NCBI RefSeq assembly: GCF_029911635.1
Contig: NZ_JARYTI010000006.1
Span: 116,200 to 180,199, forward strand
Direction: 5' to 3'
Source: Sphingomonas sp. AR_OL41
GTDB taxonomy: Bacteria; Pseudomonadota; Alphaproteobacteria; Sphingomonadales; Sphingomonadaceae
Length of the DNA stretch: 64,000 nt
In this document: in pieces, positions 18,372-29,695 of the stretch
How the letters are laid out: every line of letters begins with the position of its first letter
Position numbering within the stretch: position 1 is the first letter of the stretch
Notes under the pieces: model-generated
Seen by the model: the letters and a program-made list of their open reading frames with translations, nothing else
Told to the model about the DNA's origin: nothing
Database searches by the model: none
Translations under genes and position numbers: made by a program

Positions 18372-19649
18372 ATGACTTTCGAGGATCTGGTCCCCGCCCC
18401 CACCGGCCGTTTCGAGGGGATCACCCGTCCCTATACCCCGGCCGACGTGGCGAAGCTGCGCGGATCGGTCGCGATCGAGCACACGCTGGCGCGGCGCGGC
18501 GCCAACCGCCTGTGGGAATTGCTCAAGAGCGAGGATTATATCAACGCGCTCGGCGCGATGAGCGGTAACCAGGCGATGCAGCAGGTCCGTGCGGGCCTCA
18601 AGGCGATCTATTTGTCGGGCTGGCAGGTCGCCGCCGACGCCAACACCGCCGGCGCGATGTACCCCGACCAGTCGCTCTACCCGGCCAATGCCGGGCCGGA
18701 CCTGGCGCGGCGGATCAACAATGCGTTGCAGCGCGCCGACCAGATCGAGCATTCGGAAGGCGGCGCCTCGCGCGACTGGTTCGCGCCGATCGTCGCCGAT
18801 GCCGAAGCAGGCTTTGGCGGCCCGCTCAACTGCTTCGAGATCATGAAGGCCTATATCGCCGCCGGCGTGGCGGGGGTGCATTATGAGGACCAGCTCGCCA
18901 GCGAGAAGAAGTGCGGTCATCTCGGCGGCAAGGTGCTGATCCCGACCCAGGCACATATCCGCAACCTCGATTCGGCGCGGCTCGCCGCCGACGTGTCGGG
19001 CGTGCCGACGATCATCTGCGCGCGCACCGATGCGGAGAGCGCCAAGCTGATCACCTCGGATATCGACGAGCGCGATCATGAATTCCTGACCGGCGAGCGT
19101 ACGGCCGAGGGCTTTTTCCGCCTCAAGGACGGGACCGGCGTCGACCATTGCATCAAGCGCGGGCTGGCGTTCGCCGAGCATGCCGATCTGTTGTGGTGGG
19201 AAACCTCCTACCCCAATCTCGACGATGCGCGCCGCTTCGCCGAGGCGATCAAGAAGCAATATCCCAACAAGATGCTGGCCTATAACTGCTCGCCCAGCTT
19301 CAACTGGGAGGCCAAGCTCGACAAGGAGACGATCGCCAAGTTCCAGCGCGAGATCGGCGCGATGGGCTACAAGTTCCAGTTCGTCACCTTGGCCGGCTTC
19401 CACAGCCTCAACCACGGCATGTTCGAGCTGGCGCGCGGTTACAAGGATCGCGGCATGGCGGCCTATTCCGAGCTGCAGCAGGCCGAGTTCGCCAGCGAGG
19501 CCAATGGCTACACCGCGACGCGCCACCAGCGCGAGGTCGGCACGGGCTATTTCGATCTCGTCGCCCAGGCGGTCGCCGGCGGCGCCAGCTCGACCACCGC
19601 GCTCGGCGAATCGACCGAGGCGGCACAATTCAGCAAGGAGGCAGCGTGA
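18372..19649 (+). CDS. aceA: isocitrate lyase
   Basis: A 425-aa glyoxylate-shunt enzyme that splits isocitrate to glyoxylate and succinate. The catalytic signature KKCGH is at about residue 180, preceded by [11 protein letters not shown]; the substrate-binding NCSPSFNW and the segment [10 protein letters not shown] are conserved. Length matches bacterial AceA. AAAGGA precedes the start by about 7 nt. The stop codon overlaps the ATG of a 52-aa gene (TGATG), and a terminator follows that gene. The divergent ScfR/RamB-type regulator points to induction on acetate or fatty acids. Confidence 0.97.
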   Translation: MTFEDLVPAPTGRFEGITRPYTPADVAKLRGSVAIEHTLARRGANRLWELLKSEDYINALGAMSGNQAMQQVRAGLKAIYLSGWQVAADANTAGAMYPDQSLYPANAGPDLARRINNALQRADQIEHSEGGASRDWFAPIVADAEAGFGGPLNCFEIMKAYIAAGVAGVHYEDQLASEKKCGHLGGKVLIPTQAHIRNLDSARLAADVSGVPTIICARTDAESAKLITSDIDERDHEFLTGERTAEGFFRLKDGTGVDHCIKRGLAFAEHADLLWWETSYPNLDDARRFAEAIKKQYPNKMLAYNCSPSFNWEAKLDKETIAKFQREIGAMGYKFQFVTLAGFHSLNHGMFELARGYKDRGMAAYSELQQAEFASEANGYTATRHQREVGTGYFDLVAQAVAGGASSTTALGESTEAAQFSKEAA

Positions 19650-19807
19650 TGAGCGAACCCCATCGTGCCCGTGCGGTCTTTTCAACCGAGGACTTCGCGC
19701 TGATGAAGGAGGCGCTCGCCACGCTGATCGCCAAGGTCGGCGAGGATGATGTTCGGATGTCGCGGATCAGCGCGCTGTATCACCGGCTCGGCCGGGTCGG
19801 CGGCTGA
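19649..19807 (+). CDS. 52-aa protein co-translated with aceA
   Basis: The ATG at 19649 shares one base with the aceA stop (TGATG), and AAGGAG lies about 11 nt upstream within the aceA end, so translation is coupled. The product starts [15 protein letters not shown] and ends YHRLGRVGG. It looks like one or two amphipathic helices with no signal peptide or membrane segment. A terminator hairpin follows 29 bp later, placing it in the aceA transcript. No function is known; the tight coupling suggests a role with isocitrate lyase. Confidence 0.75.
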   Translation: MSEPHRARAVFSTEDFALMKEALATLIAKVGEDDVRMSRISALYHRLGRVGG

Positions 19808-19835
19808 ACGGGAAAGTTTCCTGGGGAGGAAAGGA

Positions 19836-19867
19836 TGCCCGTCGGGAGTGATCCCGGCGGGCATTTT
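19836..19867 (+). terminator. intrinsic terminator after aceA and the 52-aa gene
   Basis: A 12-bp stem (TGCCCGTCGGGA against TCCCGGCGGGCA, one G-U pair) with a 4-nt loop is followed by TTTT. Confidence 0.85.
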
Positions 19868-19924
19868 CATGCGCGTTGACCGGCCGGCGCGATCGACGCA
19901 GCATGCGAGGCGAAGCAGAGATCG

Positions 19925-20326
19925 ATGATCCTGCTACCGCTCGCGCTCATCGCTGCGACCGTCGATGCCAGCCCGCGCGCCGTCGTCGAGGCGACGCTTG
20001 CCGCGATCAATCGCCACGATGCCGCAGCACTGGCGCGCCTCTATGCCGACGATGCAGTGGTGATCGCGTCGGACAGCTGCAAGCCGTCAATCGGCCCCGA
20101 GCCCGTGCGGCGTGGCCATGAGGCGCTGATCAAGGCGATGCCCGACCTGACGGTCGAGGCGACCGACTGGGTCGTCGAGGGAGATCGCGTCGCGATCCTA
20201 TTCACCGCGCACAGCAAGGCATTGGGGCCGGGCGGCACCATGACGCTGGCGGATTTCCTGACGGTGAGGAACGGCAAGATCGTCCGCGACGTGACGATCT
20301 TCAATCCGGGTCAGCCCTGCCGCTGA
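19925..20326 (+). CDS. exported NTF2-like (SnoaL/DUF4440-type) protein
   Basis: A 133-aa protein with a short hydrophobic N-terminus (MILLPLALIAATVDAS) that reads as a signal peptide, followed by one NTF2-like alpha-beta barrel: AVVEATLAAINRHDAAALARLYADDAV is the usual first helix pair, and the strands end with VRNGKIVRDVTIFN. This fold serves as a small-molecule-binding or enzymatic cone in many unrelated proteins, so no activity can be named. Two Cys (near residues 58 and 132) could form a disulfide after export. It is a monocistronic gene between the aceA terminator and convergent acnA. Confidence 0.78.
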   Translation: MILLPLALIAATVDASPRAVVEATLAAINRHDAAALARLYADDAVVIASDSCKPSIGPEPVRRGHEALIKAMPDLTVEATDWVVEGDRVAILFTAHSKALGPGGTMTLADFLTVRNGKIVRDVTIFNPGQPCR

Positions 20327-20337
20327 TCGGCTAAGCG

Positions 20338-20400
20338 TCGGGGAAAGCGCCACTCCCGGCGCCGCGTGAGCCGTGCGGCAGCAGCGAACGCCTTCCCCGA
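20338..20400. other. long inverted repeat between convergent genes
   Basis: TCGGGGAAAGCG (20338-20349) pairs with CGCCTTCCCCGA (20389-20400) with one mismatch, around a GC-rich 39-nt loop. It fills the gap between the NTF2-like gene and acnA and may end transcription from both sides, although no T-run follows. Confidence 0.4.
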
Positions 20401-20409
20401 TCGAGCTTC

Positions 20410-23085
<2,676 letters not shown>

Positions 23086-23229
23086 GGTGCGGTGGGTCCT
23101 TCCCAAATGGGGCCTCTGGCCGGACGCGGCGGGGAGACGGCAATCAAGCCGCACGGGCGCGCCAGGTGATGGCGAATGCGAGAGTCGCGGCGGCCTTAGC
23201 AAGGGGACCGGGCTTGTGAAAGGGCGGCG

Positions 23230-23769
23230 TCAGTCGCGACGCAAGATCAGCGCCGCCAGGTCCGCACGCGTGTTGATATTCGCCAGTGCGATATCGCCCT
23301 CAAACCACTGCCCGCCGCACGCCGCCAGCCAGCCGCGCATCGAGCGATCGTCGCTGTCGGCGAGATGGGCATCGAGCCGATCGGCATCGCCGGCGCACCA
23401 CAGACCGCAAATCGGCAGCGCGCGAACCGCGACCGAAGCGCCGATCGCACGCAGTGCTGCGACGAGGTCTGCCGGGAGCAGCGGCATGTCGCAGCCGATC
23501 GACAGCACCGCATCGAAGCCCAGATCGGCGGCATGGCGCAGCGCCGCCGCGAGGCCACCGAGCGGTCCCAGGCCGGGCGCAGGCCGGTCTGCCAGCGCCA
23601 CATAGTCGCCGAAGACCCGGCCGCAGATGACAACCTCGGCGACGAAAGGTTCGAGCGCGGCCGCGGCATGGGCGATGAGCGGACGGTCATCGAGTTCGGC
23701 GAGCGCCTTGTCGCTGCCGAAGCGCCGCGACTGCCCACCGGCGAGCACGGCGCCGAGCAGGCGGCTCAC
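23230..23769 (-). CDS. mobA: molybdenum cofactor guanylyltransferase
   Basis: A 179-aa nucleotidyltransferase that joins GMP to molybdopterin to give MGD. The signature GAVLAGGQSRRFGSDKALAEL-like N-terminus (GTP-binding) and the GLGPLGGLAAAL and SIGCDMPLLP segments are those of MobA. The GTG start at 23769 overlaps the fdhD stop by 4 bp, so it is the last gene of the fds operon. The bis-MGD it helps make is the cofactor of FdsA and very likely of the YdeP-like enzyme at 1-1521. Confidence 0.93.
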   Translation of the reverse strand: MSRLLGAVLAGGQSRRFGSDKALAELDDRPLIAHAAAALEPFVAEVVICGRVFGDYVALADRPAPGLGPLGGLAAALRHAADLGFDAVLSIGCDMPLLPADLVAALRAIGASVAVRALPICGLWCAGDADRLDAHLADSDDRSMRGWLAACGGQWFEGDIALANINTRADLAALILRRD

Positions 23770-24557
23770 ACCGCAGTTTCCGCATCGGTGAGATAGGCGT
23801 CCGATCGGGCGAGCGAGACGAGTGTCAGCCCGGCCTCGGCGGCGCGCGCGATGGCCAGGCTGGTCGGCGCCGAGACGGTGACCAGCATCGGACAGCCAGC
23901 GATCGCCGCCTTTTCGACCAGTTCGTAGGAGCAACGCGACGATAGCAGGGCAAAGCCCCCCTCCCACCCCCGCCCGGCGCGCGCCATCGCGCCGATCAGC
24001 TTGTCGAAGGCATTGTGCCGGCCGACATCCTCGCGCGCCAGCCGGATCTCTCCCGCAGCGTCACAGGCCATCGCAGCATGCACCGCGCCGGTCGCGGCGT
24101 TGAGCGGCTGGTGCGCGCGCATCGCGGCGAGCGCGGCAAAGATCGCCTCGCGCGGCGCCATCGCTCGTGCCGTCACCACGGGGATCGGCCGCAGCGCGGC
24201 ATCGAGATTTTCGATGCCGCACAAGCCGCAGGACGATTCCGAGACACGGTGGCGCACGCGATCGAGGATACGTTCGCCGCGCGCGGCGACCAGCGTGATA
24301 CGCAGCACGGTGCCGCGATCAGTCTCATGCGTTTCAGCTACGACGATCTCGGCAGCACTGTCGACGAGCCGCTCGGCGAGCGCGAAGCCATAAGCGAAAT
24401 CGATCAGGTCGGCGGGCGTCGCCATCATCACGGCATAGCCGATGCCGTTGAACTCGACCGCGACCGGTCGCTCGAGCGCGACTTCGCGCGTCAGGCGCCG
24501 CTCAGCCCCGTCAGCAAGAACCTGCCGGAAGCGCGTGCCGACCGCGCCGTCACTCAT
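23766..24557 (-). CDS. fdhD: formate dehydrogenase sulfurtransferase FdhD (FdsC)
   Basis: A 263-aa protein that passes sulfur from a cysteine desulfurase to the Mo-bis-MGD cofactor, a step needed for active formate dehydrogenase. The CxxC sulfur-relay motif is CGLCG near residue 112; EDVGRHNAFDKLIG and SSRCSYELVEKAA are family signatures. Length is typical (260-280 aa). It overlaps the delta-subunit gene before it and mobA after it by 4 bp each, so all are translated together. Confidence 0.95.
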   Translation of the reverse strand: MSDGAVGTRFRQVLADGAERRLTREVALERPVAVEFNGIGYAVMMATPADLIDFAYGFALAERLVDSAAEIVVAETHETDRGTVLRITLVAARGERILDRVRHRVSESSCGLCGIENLDAALRPIPVVTARAMAPREAIFAALAAMRAHQPLNAATGAVHAAMACDAAGEIRLAREDVGRHNAFDKLIGAMARAGRGWEGGFALLSSRCSYELVEKAAIAGCPMLVTVSAPTSLAIARAAEAGLTLVSLARSDAYLTDAETAV

Positions 24558-24781
24558 GTCGCGTCGCGCGTCGCCAGCCGTGCGACGGCCTCGCGCGCCA
24601 CCGGATCGAGCCCGATACCGCCTCCCGCGAGATGCGCGACGATCGACGCGCGCATCGCCGGGTCCCAGTAATGCCAGAGGTGATCATAGGTCGCCTCGAC
24701 CGCTTCGCCGGGTTGCTGATAGCCGAATTCAACCGCGATCTGATTGGCCATTTGGACCAGCTTGTCCAGCGTCCGGCTCAT
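24554..24781 (-). CDS. fdsD: formate dehydrogenase delta subunit
   Basis: A 75-aa protein of the FdsD family, with the usual pattern of an N-terminal helix (LVQMANQIAVEFG) and the later HLWHYWDPAMRASIVAHL. It has no cofactor motif; in related NAD-dependent formate dehydrogenases the delta subunit supports assembly of the complex. It overlaps fdsA and fdhD by 4 bp each. Confidence 0.93.
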   Translation of the reverse strand: MSRTLDKLVQMANQIAVEFGYQQPGEAVEATYDHLWHYWDPAMRASIVAHLAGGGIGLDPVAREAVARLATRDAT

Positions 24782-27615
24782 TCCGCCGCCACCGCGTCGA
24801 TCCGCCGTGACCGCCGGCCGAGCGCGTCATAACCCTCCTGCCAGTCGGTCGGGCCGTTCGACTTGCCGACCTGCACCGCGGTGACCTTGTACTCCGGGCA
24901 GTTGGTGGCCCAGTCGCTATTGTCGGTGGTGACGACATTGGCCTGGGTCGAGGGGTGGTGGAAGGTGGTGTAGACCACCCCCGGCGCGACGCGATCGGTG
25001 ACCAGTGCGCGCAACGAGGTGTCGCCGGCGCGGCTGGCGACGCGCACCCAATCACCCTCGACGATGCCGCGCTGCTCCGCATCGTGCGGATGGATTTCGA
25101 GCCGGTCCTCCTCGTGCCAGCGGCTGTTTTCGGTGCGCCGCGTCTGCGCGCCGACATTATACTGGCTGAGGATGCGCCCGGTAGTGAGCAGCAGCGGGAA
25201 GCGCGGGCCGGTGCGCTCCTCGGTCGCGACATATTCGGTGCGCACGAACTTGCCGCGCCCGCGCACAAAGCCATCGATATGCATGATCGGCGTGCCCTCG
25301 GGCGCATCGGCATTGCACGGCCATTGCACCGAGCCAAGCTCGTCGAGCCGCGTGAAGGAAACGCCGGCAAAGGACGGCGTCAGCGCGGCTATCTCGTCCA
25401 TGATCTGCGACGGATGCTCATAGGCCATGTCGTAACCCAGCGCCTGGGCCAGCAGCTGGGTGATCTCCCAGTCCTCATAGCCGTTGCGCGGCGTCATCAC
25501 CTTGCGCACGCGCTGGATGCGCCGCTCGGCATTGGTGAAGGTGCCGTTCTTTTCGAGGAAGGTCGAGCCGGGCAGGAAAACGTGCGCGTAGTTGGCGGTC
25601 TCGTTGAGGAACAGGTCGTGGACGACGACGCATTCCATCGCCGCGAGGCCGGCCGACACATGGCGCGTATCGGGATCGGACTGGAGGATGTCCTCGCCCT
25701 GGATATAGATTCCCTTGAAGCTGCCATCGACCGCCGCATCGAGCATGTTGGGAATGCGCAGGCCGGGTTCATGATCGATCGCCACGCCCCACAGATCGCG
25801 GAACATCTCGCGCGCGGCATCGTCGGAGACATGGCGATAACCCGACAGTTCGTGCGGGAAGCTGCCCATGTCGCACGCGCCCTGGACGTTGTTCTGGCCA
25901 CGCAGCGGGTTCACCCCGACGCCGGGCCGGCCGATATTGCCGGTGACCATTGCGAGGTTGGCGATCGCCATCACCGTGGTCGAGCCCTGGCTGTGCTCCG
26001 TCACGCCGAGACCGTAATAGATCGCGCCGTTGCCGCCGGTGGCGAACAGCCGCGCCGCCTGGCGCAACGTCTCGGCCGGCACGCCGGTCAACGGCGCGAC
26101 CGCCTCGGGCGCGTGGCGCGGATCGGCGACGAACGCGGCCCAGTCCTCATATTCGGACCAGTCGCAGCGCTCGCGGATGAACGCCTCGTCGGCCAGCCCC
26201 TCGGTGACGATGACATGCGCCATCGCGGTCAGCACCGCGACATTGGTGCCGGGCCGCAGCGCGAGATGATGTTCGGCGGCAACGTGCGGGCTACGCACGA
26301 TATCGGTGCGGCGCGGGTCGACGACGATCAGTTTGGCGCCCTGACGCAGTCGCCGCTTCAGCCGGCTGGCGAACACCGGGTGGCCGTCGGTGGGGTTGGC
26401 GCCGATAATCAGCACGACATCGCTATGCTCGACGCTGTCGAAATCCTGCGTGCCGGCAGAGGTGCCGAAGGTCGTCTTGAGACCATAGCCAGTCGGCGAG
26501 TGACAGACGCGCGCGCAGGTATCTACATTGTTATTTCCGAAGCCGGCGCGGACCAGCTTCTGGACGAGGAAGGTTTCCTCATTGGTGCAGCGGCTTGAGG
26601 TGATGCCACCGACCGAGCGCTGGCCATATTTGTCCTGGATGCGGCGGAACTCGGACGCGGTGTAGCGAATCGCCTCGTCCCAGCTCACTTCGCGCCATGG
26701 CTCGTCGATCGACGCACGGATCATCGGCGAAAGGATGCGTTCCTTGTGCTGGGCATAACCCCAGGCGAAGCGGCCCTTGACGCAGCTATGGCCGCGATTA
26801 GCCTTGCCGTCCTTCCACGGCACCATCCGCACCAGTTCCTCGCCGCGCATCTCGGCGCGGAAGGTGCAGCCGACGCCGCAATAGGCGCAGGTGGTGACGA
26901 CCGCGCGGTCGGGCGTGCCGATCTCGGCGACCTTCTTTTCGACCAGAGTCGCGGTCGGGCAGGCCTGGACGCAGGCGCCGCACGAGACGCATTCGCTGGA
27001 GAAGAAATCCTCCGCCTGGCTCGCGGCGACCTTGCTGGCGAAACCCATGCCGTCGATCGTCAGCGCGAAGGTGCCCTGCACCTCGTCGCAGGCGCGCACG
27101 CAGCGCGAGCAGACGATGCATTTCGACGGGTCGAAATCGAAATAGGGGTTGGAGGTATCCTTGGGCTTGCCGAGATGATTCGCCCCGGCGCCATAACGCA
27201 CCTCGCGCAGGCCGACCGCGCCGGCCTGGTCCTGCAATTCGCAGTCGCCATTCGCCGCGCAGGTCAGGCAATCGAGCGGATGGTCGGAGATGTAGAGTTC
27301 CATCACCCCGCGGCGCAGCTTTTTGAGCTTGTCGGTCTGGGTCCGCACGACCATGCCCGGCGCGACCGGGGTGGTGCACGAGGCGGGATAACCCGCCCGG
27401 CCCTCGATCTCGACCAGGCACAGCCGGCACGAACCGAAGGCTTCGAGACTATCGGTCGCGCACAGCTTGGGAATGTTGGTGCCGAGCAAGGCGGCGGCGC
27501 GGATCAGCGAGGTTCCTGCGGGAACAGTGACGTCCTGCCCGTCGATGCTGAGCGTGACCTGTCTCTCGCTCGCCACCGGCCGCGTCCCCAGATCGATCTC
27601 GCCGCGCCACGCCAT
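24778..27615 (-). CDS. fdsA: NAD-dependent formate dehydrogenase alpha subunit
   Basis: A 945-aa catalytic subunit. N-terminal [2Fe-2S] ferredoxin-like domain (CATDSLEAFGSCRLC), then the His-Cys cluster motif (HPLDCLTCAANGDCELQ), two [4Fe-4S] motifs (CIVCSRCVRACDE and CVSCGACVQACPTATL), a further cluster at CAYCGVGC, and the Mo-bis-MGD domains with the Mo-ligand region NVDTCARVCHSPTGYG. The C-terminal domain is the molydopterin dinucleotide-binding barrel. The start at 27615 lies 4 bp after the fdsB stop; upstream codons in the same frame lie in fdsB. The cytoplasmic complex oxidises formate to CO2 with NAD reduction through FdsB and FdsG. Confidence 0.97.
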   Translation of the reverse strand: MAWRGEIDLGTRPVASERQVTLSIDGQDVTVPAGTSLIRAAALLGTNIPKLCATDSLEAFGSCRLCLVEIEGRAGYPASCTTPVAPGMVVRTQTDKLKKLRRGVMELYISDHPLDCLTCAANGDCELQDQAGAVGLREVRYGAGANHLGKPKDTSNPYFDFDPSKCIVCSRCVRACDEVQGTFALTIDGMGFASKVAASQAEDFFSSECVSCGACVQACPTATLVEKKVAEIGTPDRAVVTTCAYCGVGCTFRAEMRGEELVRMVPWKDGKANRGHSCVKGRFAWGYAQHKERILSPMIRASIDEPWREVSWDEAIRYTASEFRRIQDKYGQRSVGGITSSRCTNEETFLVQKLVRAGFGNNNVDTCARVCHSPTGYGLKTTFGTSAGTQDFDSVEHSDVVLIIGANPTDGHPVFASRLKRRLRQGAKLIVVDPRRTDIVRSPHVAAEHHLALRPGTNVAVLTAMAHVIVTEGLADEAFIRERCDWSEYEDWAAFVADPRHAPEAVAPLTGVPAETLRQAARLFATGGNGAIYYGLGVTEHSQGSTTVMAIANLAMVTGNIGRPGVGVNPLRGQNNVQGACDMGSFPHELSGYRHVSDDAAREMFRDLWGVAIDHEPGLRIPNMLDAAVDGSFKGIYIQGEDILQSDPDTRHVSAGLAAMECVVVHDLFLNETANYAHVFLPGSTFLEKNGTFTNAERRIQRVRKVMTPRNGYEDWEITQLLAQALGYDMAYEHPSQIMDEIAALTPSFAGVSFTRLDELGSVQWPCNADAPEGTPIMHIDGFVRGRGKFVRTEYVATEERTGPRFPLLLTTGRILSQYNVGAQTRRTENSRWHEEDRLEIHPHDAEQRGIVEGDWVRVASRAGDTSLRALVTDRVAPGVVYTTFHHPSTQANVVTTDNSDWATNCPEYKVTAVQVGKSNGPTDWQEGYDALGRRSRRIDAVAAE

Positions 27616-27619
27616 GTCG

Positions 27620-29119
27620 CTACTCCGCTGCGAGGGCGACCGGCGCCCCGCCAAAATCCTCGGGGAAATGATCGAGCGCGCTGAGCACCGGATAGGGGGT
27701 GAACCCGCCCAGGGCGCAGAGCGAGCCATATTTCATCGTCTCGCAGAGATCGCGCAGGATCTCGAGTTCCCCCGCGACGTCCTGGCCCGCCCCATACCCA
27801 GAAATGATACGGTCGACGGTCTCGACGCCGCGGGTCGAGCCGATGCGGCACGGGGTGCATTTGCCGCAGCTTTCGACCGCGCAGAACTCCATCGCGAAGC
27901 GCGCCATGTGCGCCATGTCGACGCTGTCGTCGAACACCGTGATCCCGGCATGGCCGATCAGCCCGCCCGCCGCGGTGAACGCCTCATAGTCGAACGGCAG
28001 GTGGAACATCGATGGCGGGAAATAGGCGCCGAGCGGCCCGCCGACCTGTACCGCACGCACCGGCCGGCCACTCTCGGTGCCGCCGCCGATCGTCTCGACC
28101 AGTTCGCCCAGCGTGATGCCGAAGCCGATCTCATACAGCCCGCCATTGCGGATGTTGCCGGCGAGTTGCACCGGGATCGTGCCGCGCGAGCGGCCGAAAC
28201 CGACCGCCGCATAGGCTTCAGCGCCCTCGGCGAGAATGAAGGGGACCGCTGCGAGGCTGAGCGCATTGTTGATCACCGTCGGGCGGCCGAACAGCCCGGC
28301 GATCGCCGGCAGTGGCGGCTTGGCGCGGACCTGGCCGCGCTTGCCCTCGATCGATTCGAGCAAGGCGGTTTCCTCGCCGCAGACATAGGCGCCAGCGCCG
28401 ACGCGCACCTCGAGCGTAAAGGGTGCGACCCGCGCCGCCGAACGCTCGATCGCGGCGCGCATCGTCGCCACCGCGAAGGGATATTCGGAGCGGATATAGA
28501 CATAGCCATGTCCGGCGCCGACGGCATGCGCGGCGATCGCCATGCCCTCGATCAGGCAATAGGGATCGCCTTCCATCAACAGCCGATCGGCAAAGGTGCC
28601 GCTGTCACCCTCATCGGCATTGCAGATGATGAACTTCTCGGGCGCCTTGGCATCGAGCACGGTTTGCCATTTGATGCCGGTCGGGAACCCTGCCCCGCCG
28701 CGTCCGCGCAACCCGCTGTCCCTGACCTGGGCCACCACATCGGCCGGCGTCAGCGCCAGCGCCGCGTCGAGCCCCACCCAGCCACCATGCGCCGCATAAT
28801 CGTCGAGATCGAGCGGATCGATCACGCCGCAGCGCGCGAAGGTGAAGCGCTGCTGGCTGGCGAAAAACGGCAGATCGGCAAGCCGACCGAGCCGGTTCGG
28901 GTGGCTGCCGTCGAGCACCGCGTTGACCTCGTTCGCCGCGACCGGCCCATAGGCGATCCGTCCCTCGTCGGTCTCGACCTCGACCAACGGTTCGATGCGG
29001 AACAGGCCGTGGCTACCAGTCCGCACCACATCCGCACCCGCCGCCGCCAGCGCCGCAGCGACCGCGTCGGCGCCGAGTGCGACCGACGCCATATCGCGGC
29101 TGACATAGACCCGCGTCAT
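27620..29119 (-). CDS. fdsB: NAD-dependent formate dehydrogenase beta subunit
   Basis: A 499-aa diaphorase subunit homologous to NuoF. An N-terminal thioredoxin-like domain is followed by the NADH/FMN site (GRGGAGFPTGIKWQ) and the C-terminal [4Fe-4S] motif SCGKCTPCRIG. It passes electrons from FdsA to NAD. ATG 29119 overlaps the fdsG stop by 4 bp and gives the start MTRVYVSRDMA; a longer in-frame reading runs through fdsG. Confidence 0.96.
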   Translation of the reverse strand: MTRVYVSRDMASVALGADAVAAALAAAGADVVRTGSHGLFRIEPLVEVETDEGRIAYGPVAANEVNAVLDGSHPNRLGRLADLPFFASQQRFTFARCGVIDPLDLDDYAAHGGWVGLDAALALTPADVVAQVRDSGLRGRGGAGFPTGIKWQTVLDAKAPEKFIICNADEGDSGTFADRLLMEGDPYCLIEGMAIAAHAVGAGHGYVYIRSEYPFAVATMRAAIERSAARVAPFTLEVRVGAGAYVCGEETALLESIEGKRGQVRAKPPLPAIAGLFGRPTVINNALSLAAVPFILAEGAEAYAAVGFGRSRGTIPVQLAGNIRNGGLYEIGFGITLGELVETIGGGTESGRPVRAVQVGGPLGAYFPPSMFHLPFDYEAFTAAGGLIGHAGITVFDDSVDMAHMARFAMEFCAVESCGKCTPCRIGSTRGVETVDRIISGYGAGQDVAGELEILRDLCETMKYGSLCALGGFTPYPVLSALDHFPEDFGGAPVALAAE

Positions 29120-29619
29120 GCGCCGACCTGCTTGACGATGCGGTCGAGCGCGGCGGCGTCGATGCGCGATACCGGCACGCCATCGACCAGCGCATTGGGG
29201 CCGGTGGCGCACAAGCCGAGACAATAGACCGGTTCGAGGCTGACCTGCCCGTCACCGCGCGTCGCGCCCATCGCCACGCCGAGCCGATCGACCGCCGCGC
29301 GCTCGATCGCCGCGCCGCCGCGTGCCTGGCAGCTTTCGGCGCGGCACAGCCGTACGACATGCCGCCCGGCCGGTTGGCGGCGAAAATCATGATAGAAGGT
29401 GATGACGCCGTGCACATCGGCGCGGCTGAGGTTCAGCGCCTCGGCGACCTGCGGGACCATCGCATCATCGAGATGGCCAAACTCCTCCTGCAGCGCATGA
29501 AGCAGCGGCAGCAACGCGCCGCGCGTGTCGCCGCCGGACAAATGGCGGCTGATTGCCTCGGCATATTCTGGCACCTCGCCCGTCGGCAAAGGCACGCGTT
29601 CTTGTGTCGTCGTGCTCAT
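29116..29619 (-). CDS. fdsG: NAD-dependent formate dehydrogenase gamma subunit
   Basis: A 167-aa NuoE-like subunit with a helical N-terminus (ALLPLLHALQEEFGHLDD) and a thioredoxin-fold [2Fe-2S] domain whose ligands are in CRAESC and CLGLCATGPNA. First gene of the fdsG-B-A-D-fdhD-mobA operon. The upstream 73-bp gap to the lysR gene carries a candidate LysR operator. Confidence 0.96.
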   Translation of the reverse strand: MSTTTQERVPLPTGEVPEYAEAISRHLSGGDTRGALLPLLHALQEEFGHLDDAMVPQVAEALNLSRADVHGVITFYHDFRRQPAGRHVVRLCRAESCQARGGAAIERAAVDRLGVAMGATRGDGQVSLEPVYCLGLCATGPNALVDGVPVSRIDAAALDRIVKQVGA

Positions 29620-29676
29620 CGGGCATCATGCTAGGCCAGCCGCCCGCAACGAGGTCAAATCGACAATCGCAATGCT

Positions 29677-29695
29677 TGATAGATAATGTCTATCA
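29677..29695. promoter_or_regulatory. LysR-type operator candidate upstream of fdsG
   Basis: TGATAGA and TCTATCA face each other around TAATG, a perfect 7-5-7 dyad containing the LysR-like ATAG-N7-CTAT pattern. It sits 58-76 bp upstream of the fdsG start and overlaps the lysR stop codon. The half site TGTCTATC recurs at 30602-30609, just upstream of the lysR start. Confidence 0.65.
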
